A DNA stretch of 31,980 bases from Apostichopus californicus (taxonomy: Eukaryota; Echinodermata; Holothuroidea; Aspidochirotida; Stichopodidae). A model generated the notes under the pieces. That model did no database searches. It saw only the letters and a program-made list of their open reading frames with translations, and was not told the origin of the DNA. A program made the position numbers and the translations under genes. Below, one piece after another: positions 9,296-18,458 of this stretch; positions within the stretch are counted from its first letter, which is position 1, and each line of letters begins with the position of its first letter. The stretch is from assembly GCA_020650975.1 (NCBI GenBank), contig JAIPMN010036124.1, positions 3,325 through 35,304 on the forward strand, given 5' to 3'.

Positions 9296-10915
9296 GAAGG
9301 ACTAACTGGCAGCAAGTTTAAAGAAAGTAATAGATTGTGAAAAAAAAATTTGCTTATGTGGGATTACTGTGGATAGGCCAACCTTGGAATTGTGTTCTTG
9401 TTTTTTTTCCACTATCTGGCCAGATAGCCAGGCCGGACTGGATATCCGGTGCATCCCTAGGCTTTACAACGAACAAGCCAATTGAATACATCGTGGCAGT
9501 CACCCGAGGACATTTTGACAGTGTGTAGTGTGAAGTCTAGCTTTTTAGATACCGAAGTGTTAGTCTGTTGATTTTTTAAAAGCACCACAGGGAATAATTT
9601 AGTGTTAAAATTTGGCCTAGCAGTTCGGAGTTTTTTTCAGTAATTAAGCGTAAAAACGTTGCAAACCCTGGGGTTATGCATGGAAAAAAAACTCCTACAG
9701 ATTCTTCCATTTGTGTAGAAATTTGACCAGATTGTGTAGCAAAATGAGATGTGATACTGGATAAATTATTCCCTGAACGTCCATAGAGCGAAATTTAGAC
9801 AAACCTAATGAGTTTCATATGGCCATCTATATGCCAAAGACTGTTGGGTGTTGGAACAAAGTAAGTTCTTCTGGCCACGGTCCTTCCCATCTACTGGCAG
9901 TTCCCACCGGATCAGCTGTAGGCAACATGGAGCGAAGTTTTTGCCGCGGGACCAGAATTCCTTGGCTCCTAAGGTATCCATTTACCATACACAGCATCCG
10001 AAAACTACGGGGGCAGCATGCAATTCCACCCTGGAAAAGACCAAAAAAGGTCCCGTAATTACATTGACGGGGGCGAAAAAATATAGAAAAAGTTAAGAAA
10101 ATTGGCCCATAAATTCTTATGACAGAATACGAGATCAAGCTATTTGGATTTTTTCTGCTAATGAAATTTCTTTGGCCAATCTCAGCCTAGTTTTGATAGA
10201 AACTACTACCAGGCAAGACCAGTTAGTGCTGATAGACCATACACCATTGTTACTGAGCGACCATGCTAGAAAGTTTGTTTAACCTTTGGGATACGGTATG
10301 TACGTAATTATTGTTGATATTTTTCGAAGATACCAACTAGCATTTTCACTGCTTAATTTGACAGTGAAATATCAGCCACTTGCCCTACAAAACCATCATC
10401 TTATATGGAAACAGCTACCCACCAACTGTTATGATTAACCTACTTATTTGAGAATCTTTTGCAACTTCAATTCTTCAGAATGGAAAGAATGTATTATTGT
10501 GACATGAAGAAACCTCTCTGCCATTATTTGGGTGCTGCTTCCACAAATTAGTAATAATGGCTGTTAGGTCTTGTTCATCCATGTTTGTGTAACGTTGCCT
10601 CATTTTCATCCCATGTTGGCAAAGGAGCTTGTACACAGGTAATGCAACTGCTCAAATGGTATTTCTAATCTCGACCTGTTGAACAGCAAAAGTAAACACA
10701 CACTGTCACTAAGAAATGACAAACAGATTGACAAACAAACAGTGACGTAGCCAGAAATTTGAAAGAGGATGTTATAACTGCCGCAGGCACATGCAACATT
10801 ACATTTTGACTTATGAAAGATTATCTAGAGTGCCAAACTTGTGTGCGAGTGTAATGATACATTATACATTATACTAACGGCTGAGGTGCGAAATGCAGAT
10901 GTTGGAGAGTTGCAG
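9296..10915. other. non-coding stretch with one perfect palindrome
   Basis: No gene I can support. 9412-9427 is a perfect 16-base palindrome (CTATCTGGCCAGATAG). 9819-10138 is open in three frames on two strands and a little richer in GC, but no frame shows family motifs or convincing splice sites. The rest is AT-rich sequence without recognisable structure. Confidence 0.5.
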
Positions 10916-11102
10916 CCAAGGATTAAATTAAGGTCGGCTGAACCATCAGCCACTTTCAGTCCAAAAGTGACTCCTGGTTCCCTGGTTTTTCAGTGGAACC
11001 ATGAGCCACTTACGGTCCAAAAACGTGGCGCCTGGTAGCATTCTTTTTGGGTCTATGGCAGGTAGCGGGCACCAAAAGGCGCCTAGTTAATTTCAGCCTT
11101 GG
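10916..11102. mobile_element. possible MITE of 187 bp with 16-bp imperfect inverted ends
   Basis: The left end CCAAGGATTAAATTAA (10916-10931) and the reverse complement of the right end (11087-11102) agree at 14 of 16 positions. Inside, a segment of about 44 bases is duplicated with 56-base spacing (10937-10980 and 10993-11037, both with GAACCAT, GCCACTT and GTCCAAAA). No target-site duplication is visible, so the element could be old or the inverted ends fortuitous. Confidence 0.35.
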
Positions 11103-12807
11103 TTATACCGATCAACGGGAGTGGAAAGGGGACAAAGTTACACAGTACTACTACTGCCACTAGGAGTGGTACCGTAGCTACTCATGAACTTGTTACAGGG
11201 AGGACAAACGTTGGGCAAGCACCGAGTAGGCCAGGCCTATAAACCTATGAAAAATAATACCGGGGTGGTTAAGTAGTTCAATATGAAAGACCAAAATGTA
11301 AAAAGTATACCCTGTCTTAATTGGACGTGGGGTGCGGGGCGCCCTCTAACCAACCAGATAACCAAATGAAAGGAAACTCCAAATCTCTGCTTTGTTTCTT
11401 TCATTTCGCTTCAAATCATGCGAGTGCATGAGCGGTAAAATTGAAAAATAAACAAAAGACTAATAACCCATGTGTACATGAAAACATTGAAAGTAAACAC
11501 AGTCGATGGCTACTGAAACATGTAAGCCTCGAGATGCTAAAGGTAGCAAGGAAAACCTCAATACATACTGACAACAACCATACACCCCATCACACTGCAT
11601 ACCATCCAACACATGAGAATACATCCAGCTATCTCATACAAACAATCATTCACATCTCAAATCCAAGGCTTATGCAGATAATACAACATATCCAATCAGA
11701 ATGATCTAAATATCACAATGAACGTATATAAAAACTTGTTTACTGTGAAATCATGTATAACTAGTAACACTGCATGCAGCAAAATCCTTGTGTCTTTCCT
11801 ATTAATATATTCTGATACATAAACAGTGGGCAGCCGGCACGTGACACATCAGTACATGAATAAAGAACAATATTTCAACATAATAAACAATGTATCATCT
11901 TAACTGTGTGCATCACTTTACAATTTAGCGACTGCAATACAGACTCTGATAGCTACTGCTGGGCACAAGCTATAATGGCAGCAACGCGTTTACCAATGTC
12001 TTCAAGAGAAGATATAACAGTACTGCAAAACACTTACAGAATGTCATCCCCTAGCTGAAATGTCCCTGAATCACAAGCTACTCAGCTTAAAACATCTGAC
12101 ATCTTTCAGCGGTCGTTCTGTCACCTAAAAAAGGAATCAACAATAAACAATCCTCAAGAGGCAGAAGAATAAACAATCCTCAAGAGGCAGAACAATAAAC
12201 AAGCAGTACAAAACACCTGTCTCCAACACTAACACTCCACAGCGACTTGAAGAAATCAAAACCACATGCAAAATGATGAGAAGATCCGAGCTCATGAATA
12301 TTCATAAGTCAAGAAGAAAAATGGCGATTGGAGGTGCTTTAGCGAGTGCTCTGTATGTACAAAAACTAAGTACCCAAGGTTCACAATCAAAGAGATATAA
12401 GTAATGATATACTCTGAAATAGGTCACACATGTATACGCCATGTACCTCGAAAATAACTGTTAAGAACTATACATCTCGATGAATGTCATTCCCAAACCC
12501 AAACTGTAGCCTAACATATGAAAATTCTACTCTCAAGAATCAACTGTGAAACTCGTAAATCAGTTTATCGCAGTAACACTAGCATACATTATGCACGAAC
12601 AATAGCACTGTCTGGCAGAACAACACTGGCCACAAGAGTAAACTTCAAACAAGGATAATTCAAAAACCATCGAATTAACAGGAAGAACCATCATATAAAT
12701 AAGTTCAAAACTCAAGACAAAACATGACACTAATGATGAAATCAAACAAGTTACGCCATGTAAGCTGAACCTCTCAAACTATACCGACTGTTACAAACAG
12801 GTTGTCT
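11103..12807. other. AT- and CA-rich non-coding stretch
   Basis: No gene seen. The frame at 11441-11704 is a by-product of CA/AT-rich composition. A 26-base tandem repeat lies at 12142-12200. This stretch lies downstream of the small - strand ORF and could hold its 3' UTR or further exons, which I cannot define. Confidence 0.5.
12142..12200. repeat. 26-bp tandem repeat, 2.3 copies
   Basis: Copies start at 12142, 12168 and 12194 (partial). The first two differ only at their last base. The unit begins AATAAACAATCCTCAAGAGG. Confidence 0.9.
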
Positions 12808-13203
12808 TCATCTCGTGTAACTAACGGAGCTAAGCCCTCGCCGAAAATAGAGGGCGTTGAAGCAAACGACAAAGGTAAAAATCGCGAACAGCACACCCTG
12901 GTCGGCGACAGAAACAGGCTGGTAAATGTGTCCATTAGATTGGCTCCCCGATGGTGGCTGCAACGTTCCGTCTGGCTGTGCCTGTACGTCTGCGATGGAA
13001 GGGAGCTGATTTAGCACAGCTGCTATTGAATTGAACCTGTGCTCATCGATGCTCGCGTTAATCCGTTCTAAATTTCTCTTTGCTTGGAGAACACGTTCTT
13101 TCGCTTCAGAATCATTGTCATTGTCAGTTAAGAGCCTCTCTACTTCGCCCAAAACCCGATAAATTCTGTGAAGAACGATTTGTGCTTCATCATTTACCGC
13201 CAT
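12808..13203 (-). CDS. hypothetical 131-aa protein with C-terminal hydrophobic segment
   Basis: The frame is open further upstream, but the ATG at 13203-13201 is preferred: it has G at -3 and G at +4, and the sequence before it is not protein-like. Residues about 1-75 are charged and helical in character (LHRIYRVLGEVERLL, AKERVLQAKRNLERINASID), compatible with a short coiled-coil or helical bundle. A Pro/Gln/Ser-rich linker follows, then a hydrophobic run GVLFAIFTFVVCFNALYF near the end and a short basic tail (FRRG), stopping at TGA 12810-12808. A soluble head with one membrane helix close to the C terminus suggests a tail-anchored protein, but it could equally be the first exon of a longer gene read into its intron. 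The surrounding CpG content is higher than average, as at many promoters. I recognise no family. Confidence 0.4.
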   Translation of the reverse strand: MAVNDEAQIVLHRIYRVLGEVERLLTDNDNDSEAKERVLQAKRNLERINASIDEHRFNSIAAVLNQLPSIADVQAQPDGTLQPPSGSQSNGHIYQPVSVADQGVLFAIFTFVVCFNALYFRRGLSSVSYTR

Positions 13204-13326
13204 CGCCAAGGTGAAAGTAACGCTACCCGTACCCTGTTGTCTCGTCACTGTCATTTGCATGTACTGCACAGTACACTGACATCGTGTGCGCATGCTTGTT
13301 AGACGGGTTGTCACGGTTGAATTACT

Positions 13327-13547
13327 GATATCGTCACGGTTGAATTACTGATATCAGCAAATGATTTGTTGATATCATCAAATGAATTGCTGATATCAAG
13401 AAAAGCATGCATTAGTGATATGTACTGTTCATTTGCTCATATCATTTAATGAATTACTGATATCACCAATTGATTTGTTGATATCAGGAAATAATTGCTG
13501 ATATCAGGAAATATTTGTTGATATCAGCAATTATGTGATGATATCAA
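13327..13547. repeat. GATATC satellite, left part, about 21-bp period
   Basis: GATATC cores sit at 13327, 13350, 13371, 13392, 13459, 13480, 13500, 13520 and 13540, with one-base variants at 13417 and 13438, giving a 20-25 base period. Between cores the sequence alternates around CAGCAAATGATTTGTT / CATCAAATGAATTGCT, so each unit is itself partly palindromic. The array starts with a 23-base duplication (13311 and 13334) and is interrupted at 13547 by the LTR element. Confidence 0.9.
13543..13547. repeat. target-site duplication ATCAA, left copy
   Basis: The five bases directly before the left LTR are identical to the five bases directly after the right LTR (18374-18378), as Ty3/Gypsy integrases leave. 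Confidence 0.9.
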
Positions 13548-13712
13548 TGTTATGTAGGTAGTTAGTAGACGAGACGGATGGCTACGATTAAGGCCGGTTC
13601 TTTGGCCCGTATTTATTTAACCGTTCCCAGTAATGGCTTATCGGTCAATCCACCCGATGGAGGGCGCTTTACCCTTTTACATACATAATCATTGAATCAT
13701 CGGTATACAACA
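13548..13712 (-). repeat. 3' LTR (165 bp)
   Basis: Begins TG and ends CA. Compared with the other LTR it differs at four single bases: two in the GGCCGGTT..TTTAT..AAC block, one in the stretch between them, and one near CATACATAATC. The polypurine tract is directly adjacent. Confidence 0.95.
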
Positions 13713-13725
13713 TTTTCCTCTTCTC
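13713..13725 (-). other. polypurine tract
   Basis: On the - strand GAGAAGAGGAAAA abuts the 3' LTR without a gap. This is where the RNase H-resistant primer for plus-strand DNA synthesis is expected. Confidence 0.85.
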
Positions 13726-13990
13726 AAAAGAACAAGTCGTACATAAACACAAATTCATATGTTGACGAATGTAGTCATTAGGCAAAGTAGCTACAGTATC
13801 ATTAAGTGTTTTCAGTAATCCATGTTCCATTAAGAAATCATGATGTAATTCTTAATATGTTATTTGATGATGTAAACATATGAATGAGTTGTACTTAGTA
13901 AATATAAATCACTGTTTCATGAAGCATTACTGGTATTTTTTTTTAAAAATCATCATACTCCTTTAAGGTTCTAAAATATCAAATACTCCT

Positions 13991-16702
13991 TTAAGATCTC
14001 ACATACTCCTTGAAGTAGGCAGGCTCATAAGTTGTTCTTTGACTCCTTGTGGGTCCTGGTACTTGCTCATTATTGGAGTCATGTGGAACTGTAGGTTCTC
14101 CATTAGTTTTATCTTCAATACTATCTACAGGACATGGTGAAAGATGAAATGCATTCCAGGTACTATAATCTTCCAGTTGGAAGGTAGCCTTGCCTCTTTG
14201 TCTGATAACCTTCATAGGTGCACTAAATTTACTTTGACCTTTAAGACCCTTCCTCTGTCTCCTAACTCTGACAAAATCCCCAACTTTTATGTTTGGATCC
14301 TTAGCATTCCTTTTGTAGTCAGCATAATTTTTAGACTTGGTTTGTTTCATTTTAACCCTATCTTTCAGCTGTTGGTTATCAACTTGAACCTGAGGTAAAA
14401 TCATTAACTCCTTTAACATGTAACTTAGTAATCATTTTTCTCCCATTTAATAATTCAGAAGGGGAGTATCCTGTAGTTTAATGGGTAGTAGATCTATATG
14501 TGGTGAGCAATTCTAGTGTAGTTTCACGCCAATCTTCCCTCTCTTGCAAAGTCATTTGAAAGTTGGATTTAAGTACCCTATTAAAACGTTCAACTTATCC
14601 ATTGGCTTCCGGGTAATACAATGAAGATTTGGTATGTTTAATGCCATTGTTGAGCAAATAAGTCTTAAATTGAGAAGAAATAAACTGAGACCCATTGTCC
14701 GACACAATTTATGCAGGAATACCCTCTCTAGCAAATAATCTCTTTAGAAAGGTCACCACAGTTGTACTAGTCACTGTGGGAGCGAATGCGATCTCTGGCC
14801 ATTTGCTGTAGTAGTCTATCACTACAATAGCAAATCTGCATTGATATGGTGCTAATTGAAATGGACCTGTAATGTCTATGGCAAGTTTTGTCCATGGTTG
14901 AGATGGGAATTCTACTGGCTGTAGGGGGGTGGGAGATGTATGGAAATTTTTGTCATTCTCCTGACAAGCATGACAGCTTTTTATCATTTCTTCCACTAAC
15001 TTATCCATCCCCGGAAACCAATATAAATCTCTTACCCTGCTCTTGGTTCGTACAATGCCCTGATGAGCAGAATGCGCATGCTTTATTATTTTGCTCTGTA
15101 ACGCTCTTGGAATTATAACTCGTTCCCCTCACCTAATGCATTCATTTGCTTCAGACAATTCATCCTGTAACATAAAGTACGGTTTTAAACCCTCTCTGAC
15201 ACTCTTTTTTATCAGCAGGCCAACCCTTAATGATATATGATTTAACGTTTTGTAAAACTGAATCAGCAATTGTAGCTTCCTTTAATTCTTCATATCAAAC
15301 ACTACTATTATCCTTCATAACAGCTTGTATGCAACTCAAAACAAACTCTTCAGTATCTTCATCACAACTAGCAATATCTGCATCAACATTTGTGGGCAGT
15401 CTTGACAGTGCATCTGCCACAAAGTTGTGTTTACCTGCTTGATACTCAACTGTATAGTTCAATTGTAGCAATTGTGCAGACCAACGAGCAATACGCATAG
15501 GTTGTCTACCTGTACCACTTGTGTTTAGTAGCGTAACCAATGCTTGATGGTTAGTGCGCAGTGTAAAATGTCTACCCCATAAGTACGTAAACCACTTATT
15601 GCAAGCCCAGACGCAAGCCAAAGCCTCCTTTTCTCCAGCAGAGTATTTACGTTCCGCAGAAGTCAATGTTTTTGAAGCGAAGGCAATTGGGAATTGTTGG
15701 CCATCTTTAACTTGGCTCAGAACTCCACCAATTCCATAATTTTATGCATCAGTTGTGACAATCAATGGTGAATTTGGGTCAAACAAAGCCAAAGTAGTAG
15801 CGCGTGCAATTGCCTGTTTTATCAGATAAAAACTCCTTTTTTGTTCTTCCCCCCAGTTGAATGGTGTATCTTTGCGTAACAAAACCTGTAATGGTTCTAC
15901 AACTGTAGCATAATTGGGTAAAAATTTTGCATAATAGTTACACAAACCAAGTGCAGATCTCAATGTAGTGAGGTCAATGGGGGAAGGCGCTTTAAGTATG
16001 GCCTCAACATGACTTTGATCTTGTGTAAGCCCTTCACCTGAAATAGTATGGCCTAAGTAAGTAAGTGAAGTCAGATCGAACTCACACTTTTCAATGTTGA
16101 GACGTAACCCTGCTGCTTGTAACTTAGCAAGGACTGTAGACAAATTCTCATGATGACTTACTTCAGTGGTGCCATATACAATTATGTCATCTAAGTAACA
16201 CTCAAACCCTGGCAATCCTGCTAATATCGAGCTCATAATTTTTTGGAATGCCGATGGAGCAGATGCTAATCCGAAACATACTCTTTTGAATCTATATAAC
16301 CCCTGATGTGTTATAAATGCTGTAATATCCCTACTATCTTCACTCAACTGTAGTTGGTGGTAGGCAGAAGGTAAGTCTAATTTAGAAGATTTTAGCCCGT
16401 TGCAAATTATTGAACAACTCAGTGATGTTGGGTAATGGGTATTTATCCACAATTACTGCCTTATTTGCCTCCCTTAGGTCAATACAAAGCCTAATTTTAC
16501 CAGACTTTTTCCCAACCACAACTATGGGTGAAACCCATTCACTAGCATCAATTCTCTCAATGATACCTTCATTTTCAAGTCTTTTCAGTTCAGTTGTAAC
16601 TTTGTCTCGAACAGAAAATGGCAATCTGCGTAGCTTCTGTGCGACCGGTGTGACATCTTGTCGTGTTTTGACTCGGTGCACAAAATTGTGAGCTCTGCCC
16701 AA
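13991..16702 (-). pseudogene. pol: pol: reverse transcriptase, RNase H and integrase, broken
   Basis: RT begins near 16702 (VTTELKRLENEGIIERI, WVSPIVVVGKKSGKIRLCID). A frameshift at about 16385-16392 separates it from the palm with SSKLDLPSAYHQL and the YLDD catalytic motif (16197-16186). RNase H follows: Asp in TTDA, Glu in GEKEALA, Asp in VADALSR, but the usual TDHQ is TNHQ (AAC at 15552-15550). Integrase carries an HAHSAH..CHAC zinc-binding motif, catalytic Asp in LAIDITGPF, Asp in VSDNGSQF and Glu in VERFNR, then an SH3-like end (KVGDFVRVRRQRKGL) to TGA 13991. Stops interrupt at 15742-15744, 15295-15297, 15129-15131, 14709-14711, 14595-14597 and 14478-14480; frames also shift near 15210 and about 14420-14440. 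No functional polymerase or integrase can be made from this copy. Confidence 0.9.
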
Positions 16703-16753
16703 ACTTGAAGAGAACAGTATCGGGAATTCAGCAGTCAGCTGGCTCGTTAGTCC

Positions 16754-17737
16754 TTAATCGTGGTCGCCAGCCAGAGTAGAGTCATCTACACGGTGTATTT
16801 TGACCTGGCCTCCAGTAATTTGAAGATCAAGAGACTTGATTAGATCGATGCCGAGTAATGGCGTTCCAGTCGGTATGTCGACAACGTATATGTAAGCATT
16901 CACCGACTTTGAACCCAGCTTTACCGTTGTATAGAATGTTCCCAGAACTGGAATTTGTTCCTTTGAATACGTCGTTAAGAACTTTGCAGGTTGTTGTAAG
17001 CCTTCTCGCAAGAAGTGTTGGTCGAACCACTTAACCGGTACAATGGTGACCTCCGCACTTGTATCAACAGTCATTTTACACTTTACTCCGTTTGCAATGT
17101 CGACTGTACATTTTCTAGCAGTGCTATGAGAATTGGAAGAGTTTTGAAGAGTAAGTATTTCGACTTGAGCAACATTCGACCCTGTAGTCTGTTTTTGACC
17201 TCTACACATTACAGACCAGTGTCCAACAATACCACACTTGTTACACTTCCCAGTTTTTGCCTTGCAATTCGGATCATTGGCAAGATGTTTGTCCGAACCA
17301 CAACGATAACAAACCCTTTTCTGTGCGTCTGTATTCTGTTTGTTTGACTGTGCAGCCTCATGTGAAGAGTGTTTCTTATTACGTCGTTTAGACTGTTTAT
17401 AACCATGTACATTCTGAAGATTGGCTGAACCAGCAGTATAACCAGATGCACCTTCAGAAATAGCTTTGGATTCCCGCATAGCTCCTTCTATTTGCCTGCT
17501 AATCTCCAATGTTTTGTTGAGAGTCAGCTTTGGGGTCAATAACAATCTCTCGCGAAGGCGGTTATTCAGGCATTTCTCGACTATATGATCCCTTAGCATT
17601 TCCTGCTGTAAATCGCCAAATTCGCAATGTACAACTAGTTGTCTTAACGCAGTGACGAACTGATCAATCGTCTCATCATGACGTTGACTACGCTGCCGAA
17701 ACCGATAACGTTCTGCCACGATATTAGTAGCCGGCAC
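16754..17737 (-). pseudogene. gag-pro: gag (nucleocapsid) and aspartic protease
   Basis: The 327-codon frame starts inside gag (AERYRFRQRSQRHDETIDQF, typical of mag-type capsid). It then has a basic stretch and two CCHC knuckles at residues 143-158 (C-x2-C-x4-H-x6-C, slightly long) and 165-178 (C-x2-C-x4-H-x4-C), which bind RNA. The retropepsin-like protease follows: KMTVDTSAEVTIVP at residues 221-234 and PLLGIDLI near 290. The active-site triplet is DTS rather than DTG (17065-17057); glycine at that place is almost invariant, so the protease is probably inactive. The ATG at 17737 is only the first in the open stretch; the true start is at 18113 in another frame. The frame closes at TAA 16756-16754, and the same frame continues into RT, so this stop is probably a mutation. 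Confidence 0.88.
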
Positions 17738-17744
17738 GAAATAG

Positions 17745-18113
17745 TCATATAAAATGGCAAGCTAAGTCGTATGCATTAATAACACTAGCTGTGCCTGTAT
17801 CAGACGACGCGGTAGTGGAACTAGTACTTGTACCAATATTACCTGTCGTTGCTGTAGTAGTAGGCGGCGTAATTGTAGTACTCGGGGCGATTGTAGAAGC
17901 TGTATTAGTATTAGCTTGGTCCAGAGAGTAATATATTCTTTGCCCCTCAGTTCCCAAACAATGCAGTAATAATGCCTTCTTTCGGGCAGGAGTGTAGGCA
18001 TCACCTCCCGCTGCAAGTAAATAATTATCAAACACGTGCTTCCATTGCACCGACGGTAATGTAGGCGTACCGGGTGTAGGTAGAAAATACGCAAGTGGTG
18101 GAATGGCAGCCAT
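17745..18113 (-). pseudogene. gag: gag N-terminal part, frameshifted
   Basis: ATG at 18113 lies 96 bases inside the 5' LTR. The protein begins MAAIPPLAYFLPTPGTP, then has VQWKHVFDNYLLAAGGDAYT and KKALLLHCLGTEGQRIYYSL, a pattern of mag-type gag proteins, followed by a Thr/Ser-rich low-complexity run. The frame ends at TGA 17747-17745. Gag homology resumes at once in another frame (VPATNIVAERYRF), so one indel lies around 17745-17755. Because the break is inside the capsid domain and not at a gag-pol junction, it is damage rather than programmed frameshifting. Confidence 0.8.
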
Positions 18114-18190
18114 GAGAACAGTTTCAATTTTACCAATTCACGACCGAAACATGAAAATAATGTCTGAAACGTAGTCCATAATAACGATTG

Positions 18191-18205
18191 TTTACTTCGT
18201 CGCCA
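18191..18205 (-). other. primer-binding site, serine-tRNA-like
   Basis: On the - strand, three bases after the 5' LTR, the sequence reads TGGCGACGAAGTAAA. Its first 11 bases match, with one mismatch, the complement of the 3' end I recall for animal tRNA-Ser(GCU) plus CCA. mag/SURL elements are reported to use serine tRNA. The tRNA sequence is from memory and should be checked. Confidence 0.65.
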
Positions 18206-18208
18206 GGA

Positions 18209-18373
18209 TGTTATGTAGGTAGTTAGTAGACGAGACGGATGGCTACGATTAAGGCCGGTTGTTTGGCCCGTGTTTATGTAACCGTTCCCAGTAATGGCTT
18301 ATCGGTCAATCCACCCGATGGAGGGCGCTTTACCCTTTTACATACACAATCATTGAATCATCGGTATACAACA
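18209..18373 (-). repeat. 5' LTR (165 bp)
   Basis: Same length as the 3' LTR, four differences, TG...CA ends, followed by the ATCAA duplication. It would hold the promoter driving the - strand transcript. Confidence 0.95.
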
Positions 18374-18378
18374 ATCAA
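18374..18378. repeat. target-site duplication ATCAA, right copy
   Basis: Identical to 13543-13547. The duplicated bases are themselves part of the satellite unit. Confidence 0.9.
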
Positions 18379-18458
18379 CAAATGAATTGGTGATATTAGC
18401 AAATTATTTGGTGATATCAGCAAATAATTGTTCATATCAGCAATGATTTGATGATATC
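18374..18458. repeat. GATATC satellite, right part
   Basis: Cores at 18392 (GATATT), 18413, 18433 (CATATC) and 18453 continue the 20-21 base period. When the element and one duplication are removed, the distance from the last left core (13540) to the first right core is 21 bases, exactly one unit. Confidence 0.9.

Larger units (their letters stand above)
13548..18373 (-). mobile_element. Ty3/Gypsy LTR retrotransposon, mag/SURL-like, full-length but defective
   Basis: The 4,826-base element is bounded by 165-base LTRs and 5-base target duplications. Reading on the - strand: 5' LTR (18209-18373), PBS (18205-18191), gag with two zinc knuckles, protease, reverse transcriptase, RNase H, integrase with H2C2 finger and D-D-E core, C-terminal domain, polypurine tract, 3' LTR. 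The order PR-RT-RH-IN defines Ty3/Gypsy. The gag style, two knuckles, YLDD active site, serine-tRNA-like primer site, and the absence of an envelope gene or visible chromodomain suggest the mag/SURL lineage. The two LTRs differ at four positions, so insertion is fairly recent, yet the reading frame has at least seven stops and about four frameshifts. It may have been copied from an already damaged parent or mobilised in trans. Confidence 0.93.

Noticed and set aside
9819-10138. Three overlapping open frames on both strands
   Set aside because: None shows domain motifs or splice sites; being open in several frames reflects composition.
11441-11704. His/Thr/Asn-rich 87-codon frame
   Set aside because: Explained by CA/AT-rich sequence; no known domain.
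17745-17755. Programmed gag frameshift
   Set aside because: The break lies within the capsid region, not at a gag-pol boundary, and other breaks show general decay.
17762-18136. Second - strand frame over gag
   Set aside because: Out-of-frame shadow of the gag N terminus; no gag motifs.
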